Source of the DNA: Planctomycetales bacterium ZRK34
Lineage (GTDB): Bacteria; Planctomycetota; Phycisphaerae; Phycisphaerales; Zrk34
Assembly (NCBI GenBank): GCA_014873095.1
Contig: CP050848.1
Span: 3,655,850-3,719,849, forward strand
Direction: 5' to 3'
Length of the DNA stretch: 64,000 nt
The position numbers and the translations under genes are program-made. The number at the start of each line of letters is the position of its first letter. Positions within the stretch are counted from its first letter, which is position 1. A model generated the notes under the pieces. That model was not told the DNA's origin. It did not search any database and saw only the letters and a list, made by a program, of their open reading frames with translations. Positions 25,527 through 37,061 of this stretch are shown here, in pieces.

Positions 25527-27367
25527 AGTTTATCCTCGATGTAAGCCTGATGATGCTCGGCGACTTTGCCGCTGTCGACATCGCCGCGGTGAACATACAC
25601 GCGATATTTCAGCGTGATCGGTTTGCCGGGTTCGAGGGTGCAGGTTGCATTGCCGGGCCATGCCACGTTCAGAAAGCCCGCGTAGCTGGTCCGCGTCACC
25701 CAGGTTGGCGGATAGTCCGGGTGATCCGGGTGTGCGAACAGCGCCATGCCGCGCTCAGCGGTTGACAGATCCGCCCAGTGAAAATGCTGGCGGTCGGAAT
25801 CACGCTCAACGTGCTTGCCATCGGCGTAAACGGTCGCGCCTTTGAACGGCGGGGCGCCGCGCAGGCTCATGCCGCCGTAGCCCTTGTTGTGGTCTGTTTG
25901 GCCACGCAACGTCATCGGACCGCCGACGGCTTCGAGCGTCAGCGTCACATCAATGGCGCGGCCGACCGCGTCAGCGGGAAGTACGTTTAACGTGATCGTC
26001 TCATGGGCGACGGTTTCGGTGTTGTTGAGTTTCCACTCGACGGCGGCGCTGAGCGTAGCGTGATCGTTGGTTGTCTCACGTTTCTTCCAACGCACAAAAT
26101 GCTGTTTCAGCGAAGGATTGGCCGGGTGCCAGGTTTGCGTATCCTTGCCGCGCACCTTCACGATCGGCCATGTCCAGAACATGCCGCGATGGTGGTAGTG
26201 ATCCTTCGGGAAGTCTTCGGTCAATGGGTTGCCGTCGAGGTCATACAGCGGGTGCACGTAGCATGCCCGGCGATACTTCTCGTCGACGCCGCTTTCAAGT
26301 TGCATGCCGTAGTTGTAGGTCAGCACCGGGAAGTTGCCCTCACGCAACGTGATGCGACCTGCCGCCTTGTCGTCAGTGAATGTGAAGCCACCGTTTGCGG
26401 CGTAATGCTGGTAGCGTTCAGCGACTCGTCCGGTTTTGACATCGCCATCATGAACAAGAATACCGACGCGACCGCTGATCGACTCGCCCATTTTCAGTGT
26501 GAATTTTGTCCCGCTGAGCGCGTCCGGGCGGCGAGGTCCGAACGTGCCGTACTCCCGTGTCAGCCACTTTCGCTTTTGCCCATCGGGGTAGACGAATACG
26601 GCGAGGCCTTCCGTGGTGTTGCCGACGGTATTGGAGTAATCGACCCAATCGTAGTACTTGCCATTGGTGCCACTCTGGCCGGTGTCGCCGTTGTCGGCGG
26701 TGATGGTGCCGCCGTGGGCGCCGTTGAAGGTGCTGTTGATGCGCACGTAGGGCCAGGCGTAATGCACCCAGTCACTGAGAAACTTCACATCGCCGTATGT
26801 CGCGGTCAGTTTCCACGACAGGTCCATCAGGTACTCACCATTGCCGAGTGAATGAATCACGACGTGGCGGTGTTCGTCGAGCACGGGCGTTGATCGGTTG
26901 ACGATCCATTTCAGTGATTCGTTATACGACGCGGTTTCCCCGTCTGATTGGATGTTGTCAAACGCCTGATGACGGATGAAATGCTTGTGGCCTTGTTCGG
27001 GGTGGGCCTTGTCGATGTAATTCTTCCATTCGTGGTAGAAGTCGACATCGGGGCCGCCTTCGAGTTGCACGCGGTCGACGATCCACAACGCCCGATGGTG
27101 CGGAAACTGCTCCGGCGGTTGAGCTTTCTGTTCCAACAGGTTCTTTCCAGACGGTGTATTGACCGGCCAGAAATGCGGAATCGCCCACTGATCAACGTAC
27201 TGATACTGCAATGCGGTCTTATCGCCGACTTTGACCGTCAACGTGCCGGCTTCGTCGTCATGTTGTATCGCCACCGGTGGGGCGGCTTGGGCCATGGCGC
27301 TGACCAGGCTGACCAACACCGCGCACGTGACAAACTTCGCAGTCATGTTCTGTTTTCCTGCTTTCAT
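25523..27367 (-). CDS. Secreted protein with two DUF6807 (PmoA-like) domains
   Basis: This protein of about 614 residues has a signal peptide (MTAKFVTCAVLVSLVSAMAQA). It has two halves of similar layout. Each begins with a TLTVK- or RITLREG-type strand and carries FPHHRALWIVD or YHHRGMFWTWP, followed by a DFYHEW- or DTQTWH-type block, and ends in VGILVHDGDVKTGRVAERY or YRVYVHRGDVDSGKVAEHH. The family name PmoA-like does not imply methane monooxygenase. Two candidate ATGs (27367 and 27346) each follow an AGGAAA-like site in a small tandem repeat. It is co-transcribed with the Gfo/Idh gene, 13 bases away. Role: probably polysaccharide or sugar-derivative breakdown. Confidence 0.78.
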   Translation of the reverse strand: MKAGKQNMTAKFVTCAVLVSLVSAMAQAAPPVAIQHDDEAGTLTVKVGDKTALQYQYVDQWAIPHFWPVNTPSGKNLLEQKAQPPEQFPHHRALWIVDRVQLEGGPDVDFYHEWKNYIDKAHPEQGHKHFIRHQAFDNIQSDGETASYNESLKWIVNRSTPVLDEHRHVVIHSLGNGEYLMDLSWKLTATYGDVKFLSDWVHYAWPYVRINSTFNGAHGGTITADNGDTGQSGTNGKYYDWVDYSNTVGNTTEGLAVFVYPDGQKRKWLTREYGTFGPRRPDALSGTKFTLKMGESISGRVGILVHDGDVKTGRVAERYQHYAANGGFTFTDDKAAGRITLREGNFPVLTYNYGMQLESGVDEKYRRACYVHPLYDLDGNPLTEDFPKDHYHHRGMFWTWPIVKVRGKDTQTWHPANPSLKQHFVRWKKRETTNDHATLSAAVEWKLNNTETVAHETITLNVLPADAVGRAIDVTLTLEAVGGPMTLRGQTDHNKGYGGMSLRGAPPFKGATVYADGKHVERDSDRQHFHWADLSTAERGMALFAHPDHPDYPPTWVTRTSYAGFLNVAWPGNATCTLEPGKPITLKYRVYVHRGDVDSGKVAEHHQAYIEDKL

Positions 27368-27380
27368 GATTTCCTGCTTT

Positions 27381-28712
27381 TCAAACGGTGTACGGTTCAC
27401 GATGGTCGAAGTCGAGCATCTTGTTCGCTTCGGCATCGTTGACGAACTGTTCAGTTTGGGGATCCCACTTCAACTTGCGGCCAAGCTTCATCGCGATGTG
27501 GTGAATCACGCACACGCTGTTGGATCGATGCCCGACCTCCGCAGGGGCGATTGGATCTTGACGCGATCGCATCGACTGCAGGAAGTTAATCATGTGGTTG
27601 GCGCTGACGGTCAGGTGGACATCGTTATCCTTGAGTTGGGTACGAAGGATGTTCTGATCGCTGGCGTCCCATTTGCCGCGAGCGACCCAGACCCAGCCGT
27701 CTTCCCCGATGAATTTGACGCCAGGTGCTCCGTTATGTGACACGAGTTTGACGCCGTTGGCGTACTCGGCTTCAGCGTCGTAGCCGACATGGACGTTGAA
27801 CAGGCCGCGATCGGGAAACTCGGCGGTGGCCTTGACGCTGACCGGGCCCGAATTGGTGTCCGTACCCAGACCCCACTGCGCGATGTCGTACATATGGGCG
27901 CCCCAGCCGGTGATCATGCCGCGGCAGTATTGCTCGACCTGCAGCCAGCCCGGCCGGCCGTAGCCCTTGAGCGGATGAACACACGCCGACGTATAGGGCC
28001 GCTTGGCGGTCGGGCCCATCCACAGGTCGTAGTTCAAATCGTCCGGTACGGTTTCGGGATCGGCGCTGGCCTTGCCGTGGTCGGTGGGGACGATGACCTC
28101 GATCGTGTGCAGCTTGCCGAGGTAGCCGTTGCGTACGATCTCGCAGGTGCGGCGGAAGCGCTGATCGCTGCGCTGTTGTGAACCGGTTTGCAGAATGACT
28201 TTGTTCTTGCGGACGGCTTTGACAAGTTTCTGCCCTTCGACGATTGAGTAGGTGAAGGGCTTTTGAATGTAGATAGCTTTGCCGGCATTGGCGGCGGCGA
28301 TGCCGTTGAGGGCGTGTTGATGATCGGGCGTGGAGATCGTCACGCCATCGATATCATCGCGGCCCAGCAGTTCGCGGAAATCCTGGTAGGCCTTGACGGG
28401 TTCGTACTTGCCGGGGCCGAGCTTCTTTTCGTAGATGGCTTCGACTTCACCCTTGGCGTGGCGGGCACGTTCAAGGTTGACGTCGCAGACGGCAACGACA
28501 CGGGCATTGAGCTTGGGATCAAGCCCGCGATAGACCGCTTCCTTCATATCGCCGTGGCCCATGCGGCCGGTGCCGATACTGCCGATGCGAAGCGTGTTGG
28601 AGGGTGCGTCCAGCCCCAGCAGACGGGACGGAACAAAGTAGGGGGCAGACACTGTCGCGGCTGCGGCCTTGAGCATCGAGCGGCGACGGACGGAGGGTCG
28701 CGAATAATTCAC
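27381..28712 (-). CDS. Gfo/Idh/MocA-family oxidoreductase, Tat-exported
   Basis: This 443-residue protein has a Tat leader (SVRRRSMLKAAAATVSAPYFVP). The NAD-binding Rossmann segment LRIGSIGTGRMGHGDM and the catalytic-site region AIYIQKPFTYSIVEGQKLVKAV (EKP motif present as QKP) mark the Gfo/Idh/MocA family. Such exported members are very numerous in planctomycetes and act on sugars using a tightly held cofactor. It is the first gene of the three-gene minus-strand operon to 24294. Confidence 0.88.
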   Translation of the reverse strand: MNYSRPSVRRRSMLKAAAATVSAPYFVPSRLLGLDAPSNTLRIGSIGTGRMGHGDMKEAVYRGLDPKLNARVVAVCDVNLERARHAKGEVEAIYEKKLGPGKYEPVKAYQDFRELLGRDDIDGVTISTPDHQHALNGIAAANAGKAIYIQKPFTYSIVEGQKLVKAVRKNKVILQTGSQQRSDQRFRRTCEIVRNGYLGKLHTIEVIVPTDHGKASADPETVPDDLNYDLWMGPTAKRPYTSACVHPLKGYGRPGWLQVEQYCRGMITGWGAHMYDIAQWGLGTDTNSGPVSVKATAEFPDRGLFNVHVGYDAEAEYANGVKLVSHNGAPGVKFIGEDGWVWVARGKWDASDQNILRTQLKDNDVHLTVSANHMINFLQSMRSRQDPIAPAEVGHRSNSVCVIHHIAMKLGRKLKWDPQTEQFVNDAEANKMLDFDHREPYTV

Positions 28713-28882
28713 GGAGAACTCCTATGTCGTTGAGGGATGTTAGAGCATGGATACCTGCGCTCTATTAGAACATCATGGATGATGCAGAGAAAACAATCTT
28801 TGCAGATCGGGCAGGCCGGGCATGGCGCTTCGGGCGGCACCGAAAGCAACCCGCCGCAAGCGGCGACGCTAAACGGTAAACT

Positions 28883-29731
28883 ATGGGCATGGACCAACCG
28901 ATCGGACTTATCGCCGGGCAGGGACGGCTGCCGGTGCTCACGGCCGCGGGCATGCGGGCGTCGGGGCGGCGCGTGGTCTGCGTAGGCCTGCGCGATCAAT
29001 ACGATGCGCTGCTGCCGGCCGAGTGCGACACGTTCAGAACGGCGGGGATCATCCAGATCGGGCGATGGATTCGCCTGTTACGCCGGGCGGGGGTGCACGA
29101 GGCGGTGATGGTGGGGCGCGTCAAAAAGGTCCGCATGTACGATCCGCTGCACATGGTCCGGCAGATGCCCGATCTGCGTGCGGCAAAGCTGTGGTTTGGT
29201 AAACTCAGGCACGACAAACGCAACGACGCCATCCTCGGCGCGGTCGCCGACGAACTGGCCGGCGAAGGGATCACGCTCATCGATTCAACAAAATACATCC
29301 CGCAGCAGATGGCTGACGAAGGCATCATGACCCGTCATGCACCAGCGGCAGCGGAGTCAGCCGACATCAACTTCGCGCTGCCGATCATCGCCCGCATGGG
29401 TGAATTGGATGTGGGCCAGTCGATTGCGGTGCGCGACCGAGAGATCATCGCCGTCGAAGCGATCGAAGGGACCGATCGTATGATCCAGCGCGCCGGGGAG
29501 CTATGTAAACGTGGCGGGTGGACGCTGTTGAAGATCGCAAAGCCGGATCAGGACATGCGCTTTGATGTGCCGACGGTGGGTTTGAACACGATCGAGAAGC
29601 TTAAGGCGTGCGGTGCTGCATGTCTGGCCGTGGAAGCGGGCAAGGTGATCATGACGGACAAGCAACAGATCATCGAAGCCGCGGACCGCGCAGGAATCGC
29701 CATCGTGGGTGTCCAAGTCACACATTCGTGA
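28883..29731 (+). CDS. lpxI: UDP-2,3-diacylglucosamine diphosphatase LpxI
   Basis: This 282-residue protein matches the LpxI (DUF1009) family. An N-terminal domain (IGLIAGQGRLPVLTAAGMRASGRRV) is followed by VMVGRVKKV and the C-terminal catalytic domain with SADINFALPIIARMGELDVGQSIAVRDREIIAVEAIEGTD and PDQDMRFDVPTVGLNTI. It hydrolyses UDP-diacylglucosamine to lipid X in lipid A synthesis, which implies lipopolysaccharide. Two nearby ATGs (28883, 28889) are possible starts. Confidence 0.92.
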   Translation: MGMDQPIGLIAGQGRLPVLTAAGMRASGRRVVCVGLRDQYDALLPAECDTFRTAGIIQIGRWIRLLRRAGVHEAVMVGRVKKVRMYDPLHMVRQMPDLRAAKLWFGKLRHDKRNDAILGAVADELAGEGITLIDSTKYIPQQMADEGIMTRHAPAAAESADINFALPIIARMGELDVGQSIAVRDREIIAVEAIEGTDRMIQRAGELCKRGGWTLLKIAKPDQDMRFDVPTVGLNTIEKLKACGAACLAVEAGKVIMTDKQQIIEAADRAGIAIVGVQVTHS

Positions 29732-29747
29732 ATGTATTTCGAGATCA

Positions 29748-30239
29748 ATGATGCCCAAATCTTTGCAGCAGGTGAATTCGAAAGCGTGGGATGTGCCGGT
29801 GATGGGGTCGCTGGCGATCGTGCTGTTGATCGCGGGGTGGTTTCTACCGACTGTGAAGCTGAGCAAGTTCATCTTCGGCTCGGATGAATATTCGATCTGG
29901 CAATCGGTGACGGGGATGTGGCAGTCGGGCGACTACATCCTGTCGTTGATCATCTTCTTTTTTTCGATGATCTTTCCCGCAGCGAAGCTGGGGGTGTTGG
30001 GTTGGGTGTGGTTGCGTCCGATGCCGGAAGATACCCGGGACAAGACGCTGAAGTGGGTCGAAACGCTGGGCAAGTGGTCGATGCTGGACGTGTTCGTGGT
30101 CGCCGTGATGGTGGTGCTGGTCAAGGCCAAGGCTCTGCTGGATGCGGCGCCGATGTACGGCATCTACGTGTTCGCCGCGGCGATCGTGTTGTCGATGATC
30201 GTCTCGTGGCGCGTGAATACGTTGGCGAAGACAGAATAA
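29748..30239 (+). CDS. PqiA-like membrane protein
   Basis: This protein of about 163 residues has four hydrophobic helices. It contains the paraquat-inducible protein A family pattern PTVKLSKFIFGSDEYSIWQSVTGMWQSGDYILSLIIFFFSMIFPAAKL and VETLGKWSMLDVFVVAVMVVLVK. PqiA partners with MCE-type lipid-transfer proteins in other bacteria; no MCE gene is adjacent here. Start codons ATG ATG at 29748/29751 are equally possible. Confidence 0.82.
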   Translation: MMPKSLQQVNSKAWDVPVMGSLAIVLLIAGWFLPTVKLSKFIFGSDEYSIWQSVTGMWQSGDYILSLIIFFFSMIFPAAKLGVLGWVWLRPMPEDTRDKTLKWVETLGKWSMLDVFVVAVMVVLVKAKALLDAAPMYGIYVFAAAIVLSMIVSWRVNTLAKTE

Positions 30240-30252
30240 ATGTATAACCCAA

Positions 30253-30278
30253 ACCCCGACGACTCGTCATCGGGCTTG
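30253..30278 (+). repeat. REP-like hairpin, copy 3
   Basis: This reads ACCCCGACGACTCGTCATCGGGCTTG. The arms CCCGA(C)GA and TC(A)TCGGG pair around CTCG. It shares the outer ends CCCCG and CGGGCTTG with the BMC-operon repeats. It lies between convergent pqiA-like and acnA genes, where it may act as a transcript end structure. Confidence 0.5.
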
Positions 30279-30313
30279 TGGCACGTTCGTCAACCAATCA
30301 ACCAGTTAACCGA

Positions 30314-33070
<2,757 letters not shown>

Positions 33071-33186
33071 TTTCGGGTGAACTCGCATCTAAGGTTCGGA
33101 AATTCCATCACCGCCCGGACAAGCCCCCCATCATAAGCCCGAATGGCCAAAACCGAAAATCGGGCCCATTTTCCACTTTCATTCCC

Positions 33187-33212
33187 CAAGCCCGACGCTT
33201 CAGCGTCGGGGT
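33187..33212 (-). repeat. REP-like hairpin, copy 4 (inverted)
   Basis: AAGCCCGACGCTTCAGCGTCGGGG forms a 9-bp stem with a 2-base loop. Read on the minus strand it begins CCCCGACGCT and ends CGGGCTTG, matching the other three copies. It lies in the 369-base gap between acnA and the receiver-like gene. Confidence 0.55.
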
Positions 33213-33257
33213 ACACGATGCCATAAAGCGACCACCATCCCGTCTGCCACGTTGACA

Positions 33258-33290
33258 GCCTGCCGACCCGCTTGGGCGGCTCTGGCAGGC
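33258..33290. repeat. Imperfect hairpin upstream of the receiver-groESL cluster
   Basis: GCCTGCC (33258-33264) and GGCAGGC (33284-33290) enclose an inner CCCGC/GCGG pair. No promoter, CIRCE element or coding frame was convincing in the rest of the gap 33071-33439. A TTGACA at 33252 has no matching -10. Confidence 0.35.
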
Positions 33291-33439
33291 CCTTAAGCAG
33301 GGTGATGGGCCGAATTAAACAAGCATGTTGCGTATAAGTGGCTGAGATTGCATGTCTTGCGTCTTGCGTGCCGCGCCGCTGCCCATCGTGGCAAAGGGCA
33401 TCAGATTTGCCTCATATCCCGTGCTGGAAGGAGCACAGC

Positions 33440-33883
33440 ATGCTTGGGGTGCGCGACAACTCGAATCAGCGGCTGAATGTGCTGCTGTCGACCGGCGAGC
33501 AGATCTGGGCCGACCATCTGCCCCGCCTGCTCGAGCCCCAGGGTGTTCACGCCATCCGCGTCAGTGATGTCGACCAGGCCCTGGATGTCATCGAGCACCA
33601 CCGCATCCACGCCGCCGTCATCGAGACCGGTGGCGATCGCAACCGCCAGGGCCTCAAGCTCCTGCAGGTGATCCGCCGCATGAGCCCGACGCCCCCGGCT
33701 GTGCTCGTTCGCGGCCGCCTGTTCGATCGGCGTGACGACAACCGACTGCTCGCCGACGCCCTGAAGTTCAACGCCTTCAGCGTCCTGGACCAGCCGGTCC
33801 ACCTTGAGCAGATCCTCGACACGCTGCGACGCTTGCTGGAACGTTACTACGGCGGCCAATGGCCGACCGCTTCGAAATCCTGA
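33440..33883 (+). CDS. Degenerate response-regulator receiver protein upstream of groES
   Basis: This 147-residue protein has the alternating beta/alpha pattern of a CheY-like receiver domain (LNVLLSTGEQIWADHLPRLLEPQGVHAIRVSDVDQALDVIEHH, AAVIETGG, LKLLQVIRRMSPTPPAVLV, FNAFSVLDQPVHLEQILDTLRRLLERYY). The acidic pair after strand 1 is absent, the phospho-acceptor position reads Glu (VIET), and the conserved Lys before Pro is Gln (DQP). It is therefore probably not phosphorylated normally. ATG 33440 has GGAAGGAG upstream. It is followed by groES after 46 bases, so co-expression with the chaperonin is likely. Confidence 0.75.
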   Translation: MLGVRDNSNQRLNVLLSTGEQIWADHLPRLLEPQGVHAIRVSDVDQALDVIEHHRIHAAVIETGGDRNRQGLKLLQVIRRMSPTPPAVLVRGRLFDRRDDNRLLADALKFNAFSVLDQPVHLEQILDTLRRLLERYYGGQWPTASKS

Positions 33884-33929
33884 ACCCTTACCCGGATCAC
33901 TGATCCCCGCTTTTTTGGAGACACGCAAC

Positions 33930-34220
33930 ATGAAAGTCAAGCCCCTCGGCGACCGCATCCTCGTCAAGCGTCACGAAGCCGAAACCAAGACCGAGTCCGG
34001 CATCTTCCTGCCCGAGTCCGCCGCCGAGAAGCCCCAGCAGGCCGAAGTCGTCGCTGTCGGCGAAGGCGCCGTCAACGACAAGACCGGCAAGCGCAACGCC
34101 CTGCAGGTCAAGAAGGGCGACACCGTGCTGCTGAACAAGTGGGGCGGCACCGAAATCAAGCTCGCCGGCGAAGAACTCCTCATCGTCAACGAAGACGACA
34201 TCCTCGCCATCGTCGAGTAA
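33930..34220 (+). CDS. groES: Co-chaperonin GroES
   Basis: This 96-residue GroES begins MKVKPLGDRILVKRHEAETKTESGIFLPESA, with the mobile loop at about residues 17-32, and ends GEELLIVNEDDILAIVE. ATG 33930 is preceded by TTGGAGAC; the longer open frame from 33804 overlaps the receiver gene and is spurious. It caps the GroEL folding chamber and is followed by groEL after 84 bases. No CIRCE operator was found upstream. Confidence 0.97.
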   Translation: MKVKPLGDRILVKRHEAETKTESGIFLPESAAEKPQQAEVVAVGEGAVNDKTGKRNALQVKKGDTVLLNKWGGTEIKLAGEELLIVNEDDILAIVE

Positions 34221-34304
34221 ACCCCCGGCGTGTCGCACTTCCGTGCGACGCACCAACCAGCACCCTTTTAACCAAACCAACCTGAATCACCAAGGAACCC
34301 AACC

Positions 34305-35933
34305 ATGGCTGCCAAGAAAATCCTCTTTGACGCCGACGCCCGCGAATCCATTCGTCGCGGCATCAAGAAGCTCGCCCACGCCGTCAAGGTCACGCTCGGC
34401 CCCTCCGGCCGCGTCGTCGTCCTCGAAAAATCCTTCGGCTCGCCGACCGTCACCAAGGACGGCGTCACCGTCGCCAACGAAGTCTCCCTCGAAGACCCCT
34501 ATGAAAACATGGGCGCCCAGATGGTGAAGGAAGTCGCCTCCAAGACCTCCACCCTCGCCGGCGACGGCACCACCACCGCCACCATCTATGCCGAAGCCAT
34601 CTTCGACGAAGGCCTCAAGAACGTCACCGCCGGCGCCAATGCCAACGCCATCAAGCGCGGCATCGAAAAGGCCGTCGCCGCCATGACCGATGAGCTCGGC
34701 AAGCTCTCCAAGAAGATCGCCACCACCGAGCAGATCGCCCAGGTCGGCACCTGCTCGGCCAACCAGGACAAGAACATCGGCGCCATCATCGCCGAGGCCA
34801 TGGACAAGGTCGGCAAGGACGGCGTGATCACCGTCGAGGAAGGCTCCACCCTCGAGACCCACGTCGAACTCGTCGAAGGCATGCAGTTCGACAAGGGCTA
34901 CCTCAGCCCCCACTTCGTCACCGACCCCGCCTCGATGACCGCCGAGCTCGAAGACGCCTACGTCCTCATCCACGAGAAGAAGCTCTCCAGCGCCAAGGAC
35001 CTGCTCCCGATCCTCGGCAAGGTCGCCGAGTCCGGCAAGGCCCTGCTCATCATCGCCGAAGATATCGACGGTGAAGCCCTGGCCACCCTCGTGATCAACA
35101 AGCTCCGTGGCATCCTCAAGGTCGTCGCCGTCAAGGCCCCCGGCTTCGGCGATCGCCGCAAGGCTCTGCTCCAGGACATCGCCACCCTCACCGGCGGCAC
35201 CGCCGTCATGGAAGAGCTCGGCATCGACCTCGAAAAGCTCGAGCTCAACGAACTCGGCCGCGCCAAGAAGGTCACCGTCGAGAAGGAAGCGACCACCCTC
35301 ATCGAAGGCGCCGGCAAGTCCGCCGACATCAAGGGTCGCATCGAAGCCATCAAGGCTGAACTCGATGCCACCACCTCCGATTACGACCGTGAGAAGCTCC
35401 AGGAACGTCTCGCCAAGCTGGCCGGCGGCGTGGCTCAGATCCACGTCGGCGCTGCCACCGAAGCCGAGATGAAGGAGAAGAAGGGTCGTGTCGAAGACGC
35501 CGTCCACGCCTGCCGTGCGGCCGTCGAAGAAGGCATCCTCCCCGGCGGCGGCGTCGCCGTCCTCCGCGCCCGCAAGGTCCTCGACAAGCTCAAGAAGGAC
35601 CTGCCCATGGATGAAGCCATCGGCGCCGACATCGTCTTCCGCGCTCTGTCGGCCCCGATCAAGCAGATCGCTGAAAACGCCGGCCTCGACGGCTCCATCG
35701 TCGCCCAGAAGGTCGAAGAAGCCAAGGACACCAACTTCGGCTACAACGCCCTGACCGCCGAGTACGGCGACATGATCAAGTTCGGCGTCCTCGTCCCCAC
35801 CAAGGTCGAGCGCACCGCCCTGCAAAACGCCGCCTCCATCTCCGGCCTCCTGCTCACCACCGACGCCCTCATCTCCGAAATCAAAGAGAAGAAGGGCAAA
35901 GCCGGCGGCGGCATGGAAGACATGGATTACTAA
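34305..35933 (+). CDS. groEL: Chaperonin GroEL
   Basis: This 542-residue GroEL has [37 protein letters not shown] (ATPase Asp), [21 protein letters not shown] and a short Gly/Met tail ending [10 protein letters not shown] instead of repeated GGM. Codon use is strongly biased to C-ending codons, as for a highly expressed gene. The gene ends just before a strong intrinsic terminator. Planctomycetes often carry several groEL copies; whether others exist here cannot be seen. Confidence 0.97.
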   Translation: MAAKKILFDADARESIRRGIKKLAHAVKVTLGPSGRVVVLEKSFGSPTVTKDGVTVANEVSLEDPYENMGAQMVKEVASKTSTLAGDGTTTATIYAEAIFDEGLKNVTAGANANAIKRGIEKAVAAMTDELGKLSKKIATTEQIAQVGTCSANQDKNIGAIIAEAMDKVGKDGVITVEEGSTLETHVELVEGMQFDKGYLSPHFVTDPASMTAELEDAYVLIHEKKLSSAKDLLPILGKVAESGKALLIIAEDIDGEALATLVINKLRGILKVVAVKAPGFGDRRKALLQDIATLTGGTAVMEELGIDLEKLELNELGRAKKVTVEKEATTLIEGAGKSADIKGRIEAIKAELDATTSDYDREKLQERLAKLAGGVAQIHVGAATEAEMKEKKGRVEDAVHACRAAVEEGILPGGGVAVLRARKVLDKLKKDLPMDEAIGADIVFRALSAPIKQIAENAGLDGSIVAQKVEEAKDTNFGYNALTAEYGDMIKFGVLVPTKVERTALQNAASISGLLLTTDALISEIKEKKGKAGGGMEDMDY

Positions 35934-35970
35934 ATTGATTGACTCCGGGTCGACAACTTGAAACACCACG

Positions 35971-36004
35971 ACGGCCGAACGGCGAAAGCTGTTCGGCCGT
36001 TTTT
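35971..36004 (+). terminator. Intrinsic terminator of groES-groEL
   Basis: A 10-bp stem ACGGCCGAAC/GTTCGGCCGT with the loop GGCGAAAGCT is followed by TTTT. It lies 38 bases after the groEL stop. Confidence 0.9.
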
Positions 36005-36026
36005 ATCACACAATGGAGCACACGAT

Positions 36027-37022
36027 ATGTTTCGTAACATCCTCTTCATGACATTGGTGAGTATTTATTGTGTTGGTTGTACAACAGTGGATCCACTCAC
36101 GGCATACTTAAATCATCATGGTTTTAAGCCGATTTTCCCCCCAACAAGCAAAGCAACTGTTGGGGATCTTTATGAATCCTCAACTCTATCAGGGCAACCG
36201 GTTGAATTGGTTGAGAACCTGCTTTCTTCTGATGAGAGGAATAGTTTAATGGCATCGGTTTCTCGCGATGTGACATTGATGAACTCTTCCCGTGAATCTA
36301 AATACAAGATAGATTCTGATATCTTCGCACTAGGCTACATTAGAATAGAACTTGAAAATGAAGGTGCCACCTCATTCCGGGTCTCTGCGGGGAACGCCAG
36401 AGAATATCTAATGTCTTCAGGATATTTTAATAGAGCATTACTCCCGCGGTTGAAACAAAGAAGTGTCCAAGTTGTAGGCGCATATATTTACAAATTGCTT
36501 GAGGTTGATACGCTTGAATACGAATTTTATCGAGAAGATGGGACAAAAATTGATGTAAAACCGGGTGACCGTATTTCTCAGGTATTTCAAGATCGGGTTG
36601 GCGCTCAATGGAGTGTGAATGAACGCAACAATATTGAGATAACATCTCCACGATTCATAGGATTTCAAGCGAAATCAGTTGGGTCAAATTCTTCTGGTTT
36701 AACTACCAGCTATCAGACCAACCGGCACTCTCAACAAGTAGCGGCATTGGTTGCCGGTGTAGAAGGCATGAGTAATCTATCAGCAGAAGATGTGATTATA
36801 GATCGGATACCGCAGATTGATGGCAAATTGTCGGGCAAAGAGTTTATCGCAATTCTTGATTCACCACCTTTGACATCATTGTCTCGTGAAGATGTGATTG
36901 AAGCCTGCGCAAAATATATTCGGTATCCGCTGACACCTGCCGAAATTAAAGGTGTTTTAAGAGGCATGGGGACTTTGTCACAAGAAGATGCTCTCAAAGC
37001 ATTACACCGGGCCGATCATTGA
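36027..37022 (+). CDS. AT-rich hypothetical lipoprotein (island gene)
   Basis: This 331-residue protein has a lipoprotein signal (MFRNILFMTLVSIYCVGC; lipobox VGC). No domain is recognised. The central region (KYKIDSDIFALGYIRIELENEGA, LEYEFYREDGTKIDVKPGD) is beta-rich and the C-terminal 100 residues are helical. Base composition is strikingly AT-rich compared with all neighbours, with many A/T-ending codons, which points to horizontal acquisition. It is followed 39 bases later by an insertion sequence. An in-frame extension upstream runs into the groEL terminator and is rejected. Confidence 0.7.
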   Translation: MFRNILFMTLVSIYCVGCTTVDPLTAYLNHHGFKPIFPPTSKATVGDLYESSTLSGQPVELVENLLSSDERNSLMASVSRDVTLMNSSRESKYKIDSDIFALGYIRIELENEGATSFRVSAGNAREYLMSSGYFNRALLPRLKQRSVQVVGAYIYKLLEVDTLEYEFYREDGTKIDVKPGDRISQVFQDRVGAQWSVNERNNIEITSPRFIGFQAKSVGSNSSGLTTSYQTNRHSQQVAALVAGVEGMSNLSAEDVIIDRIPQIDGKLSGKEFIAILDSPPLTSLSREDVIEACAKYIRYPLTPAEIKGVLRGMGTLSQEDALKALHRADH

Positions 37023-37061
37023 TAGCAAGTAGGCAAGATAGGGAAGAAAAGGGGTCGGGAG

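Noticed and set aside
25523-27367. Particulate methane monooxygenase subunit, from the PmoA-like family name
   Set aside because: The DUF6807/PmoA-like domain is a soluble beta-rich secreted domain here. It lacks the membrane helices and copper ligands of methane monooxygenase.
33071-33929. CIRCE/HrcA operator upstream of groES
   Set aside because: No TTAGCACTC-N9-GAGTGCTAA or close variant is present. The hairpins there are REP-like.
34287-35969. 560-residue open frame on the minus strand opposite groEL
   Set aside because: Antisense shadow created by the strongly C-biased third codon positions of groEL. The protein is a low-complexity Gly/Asp/Leu/Val/Glu mixture with no domain.
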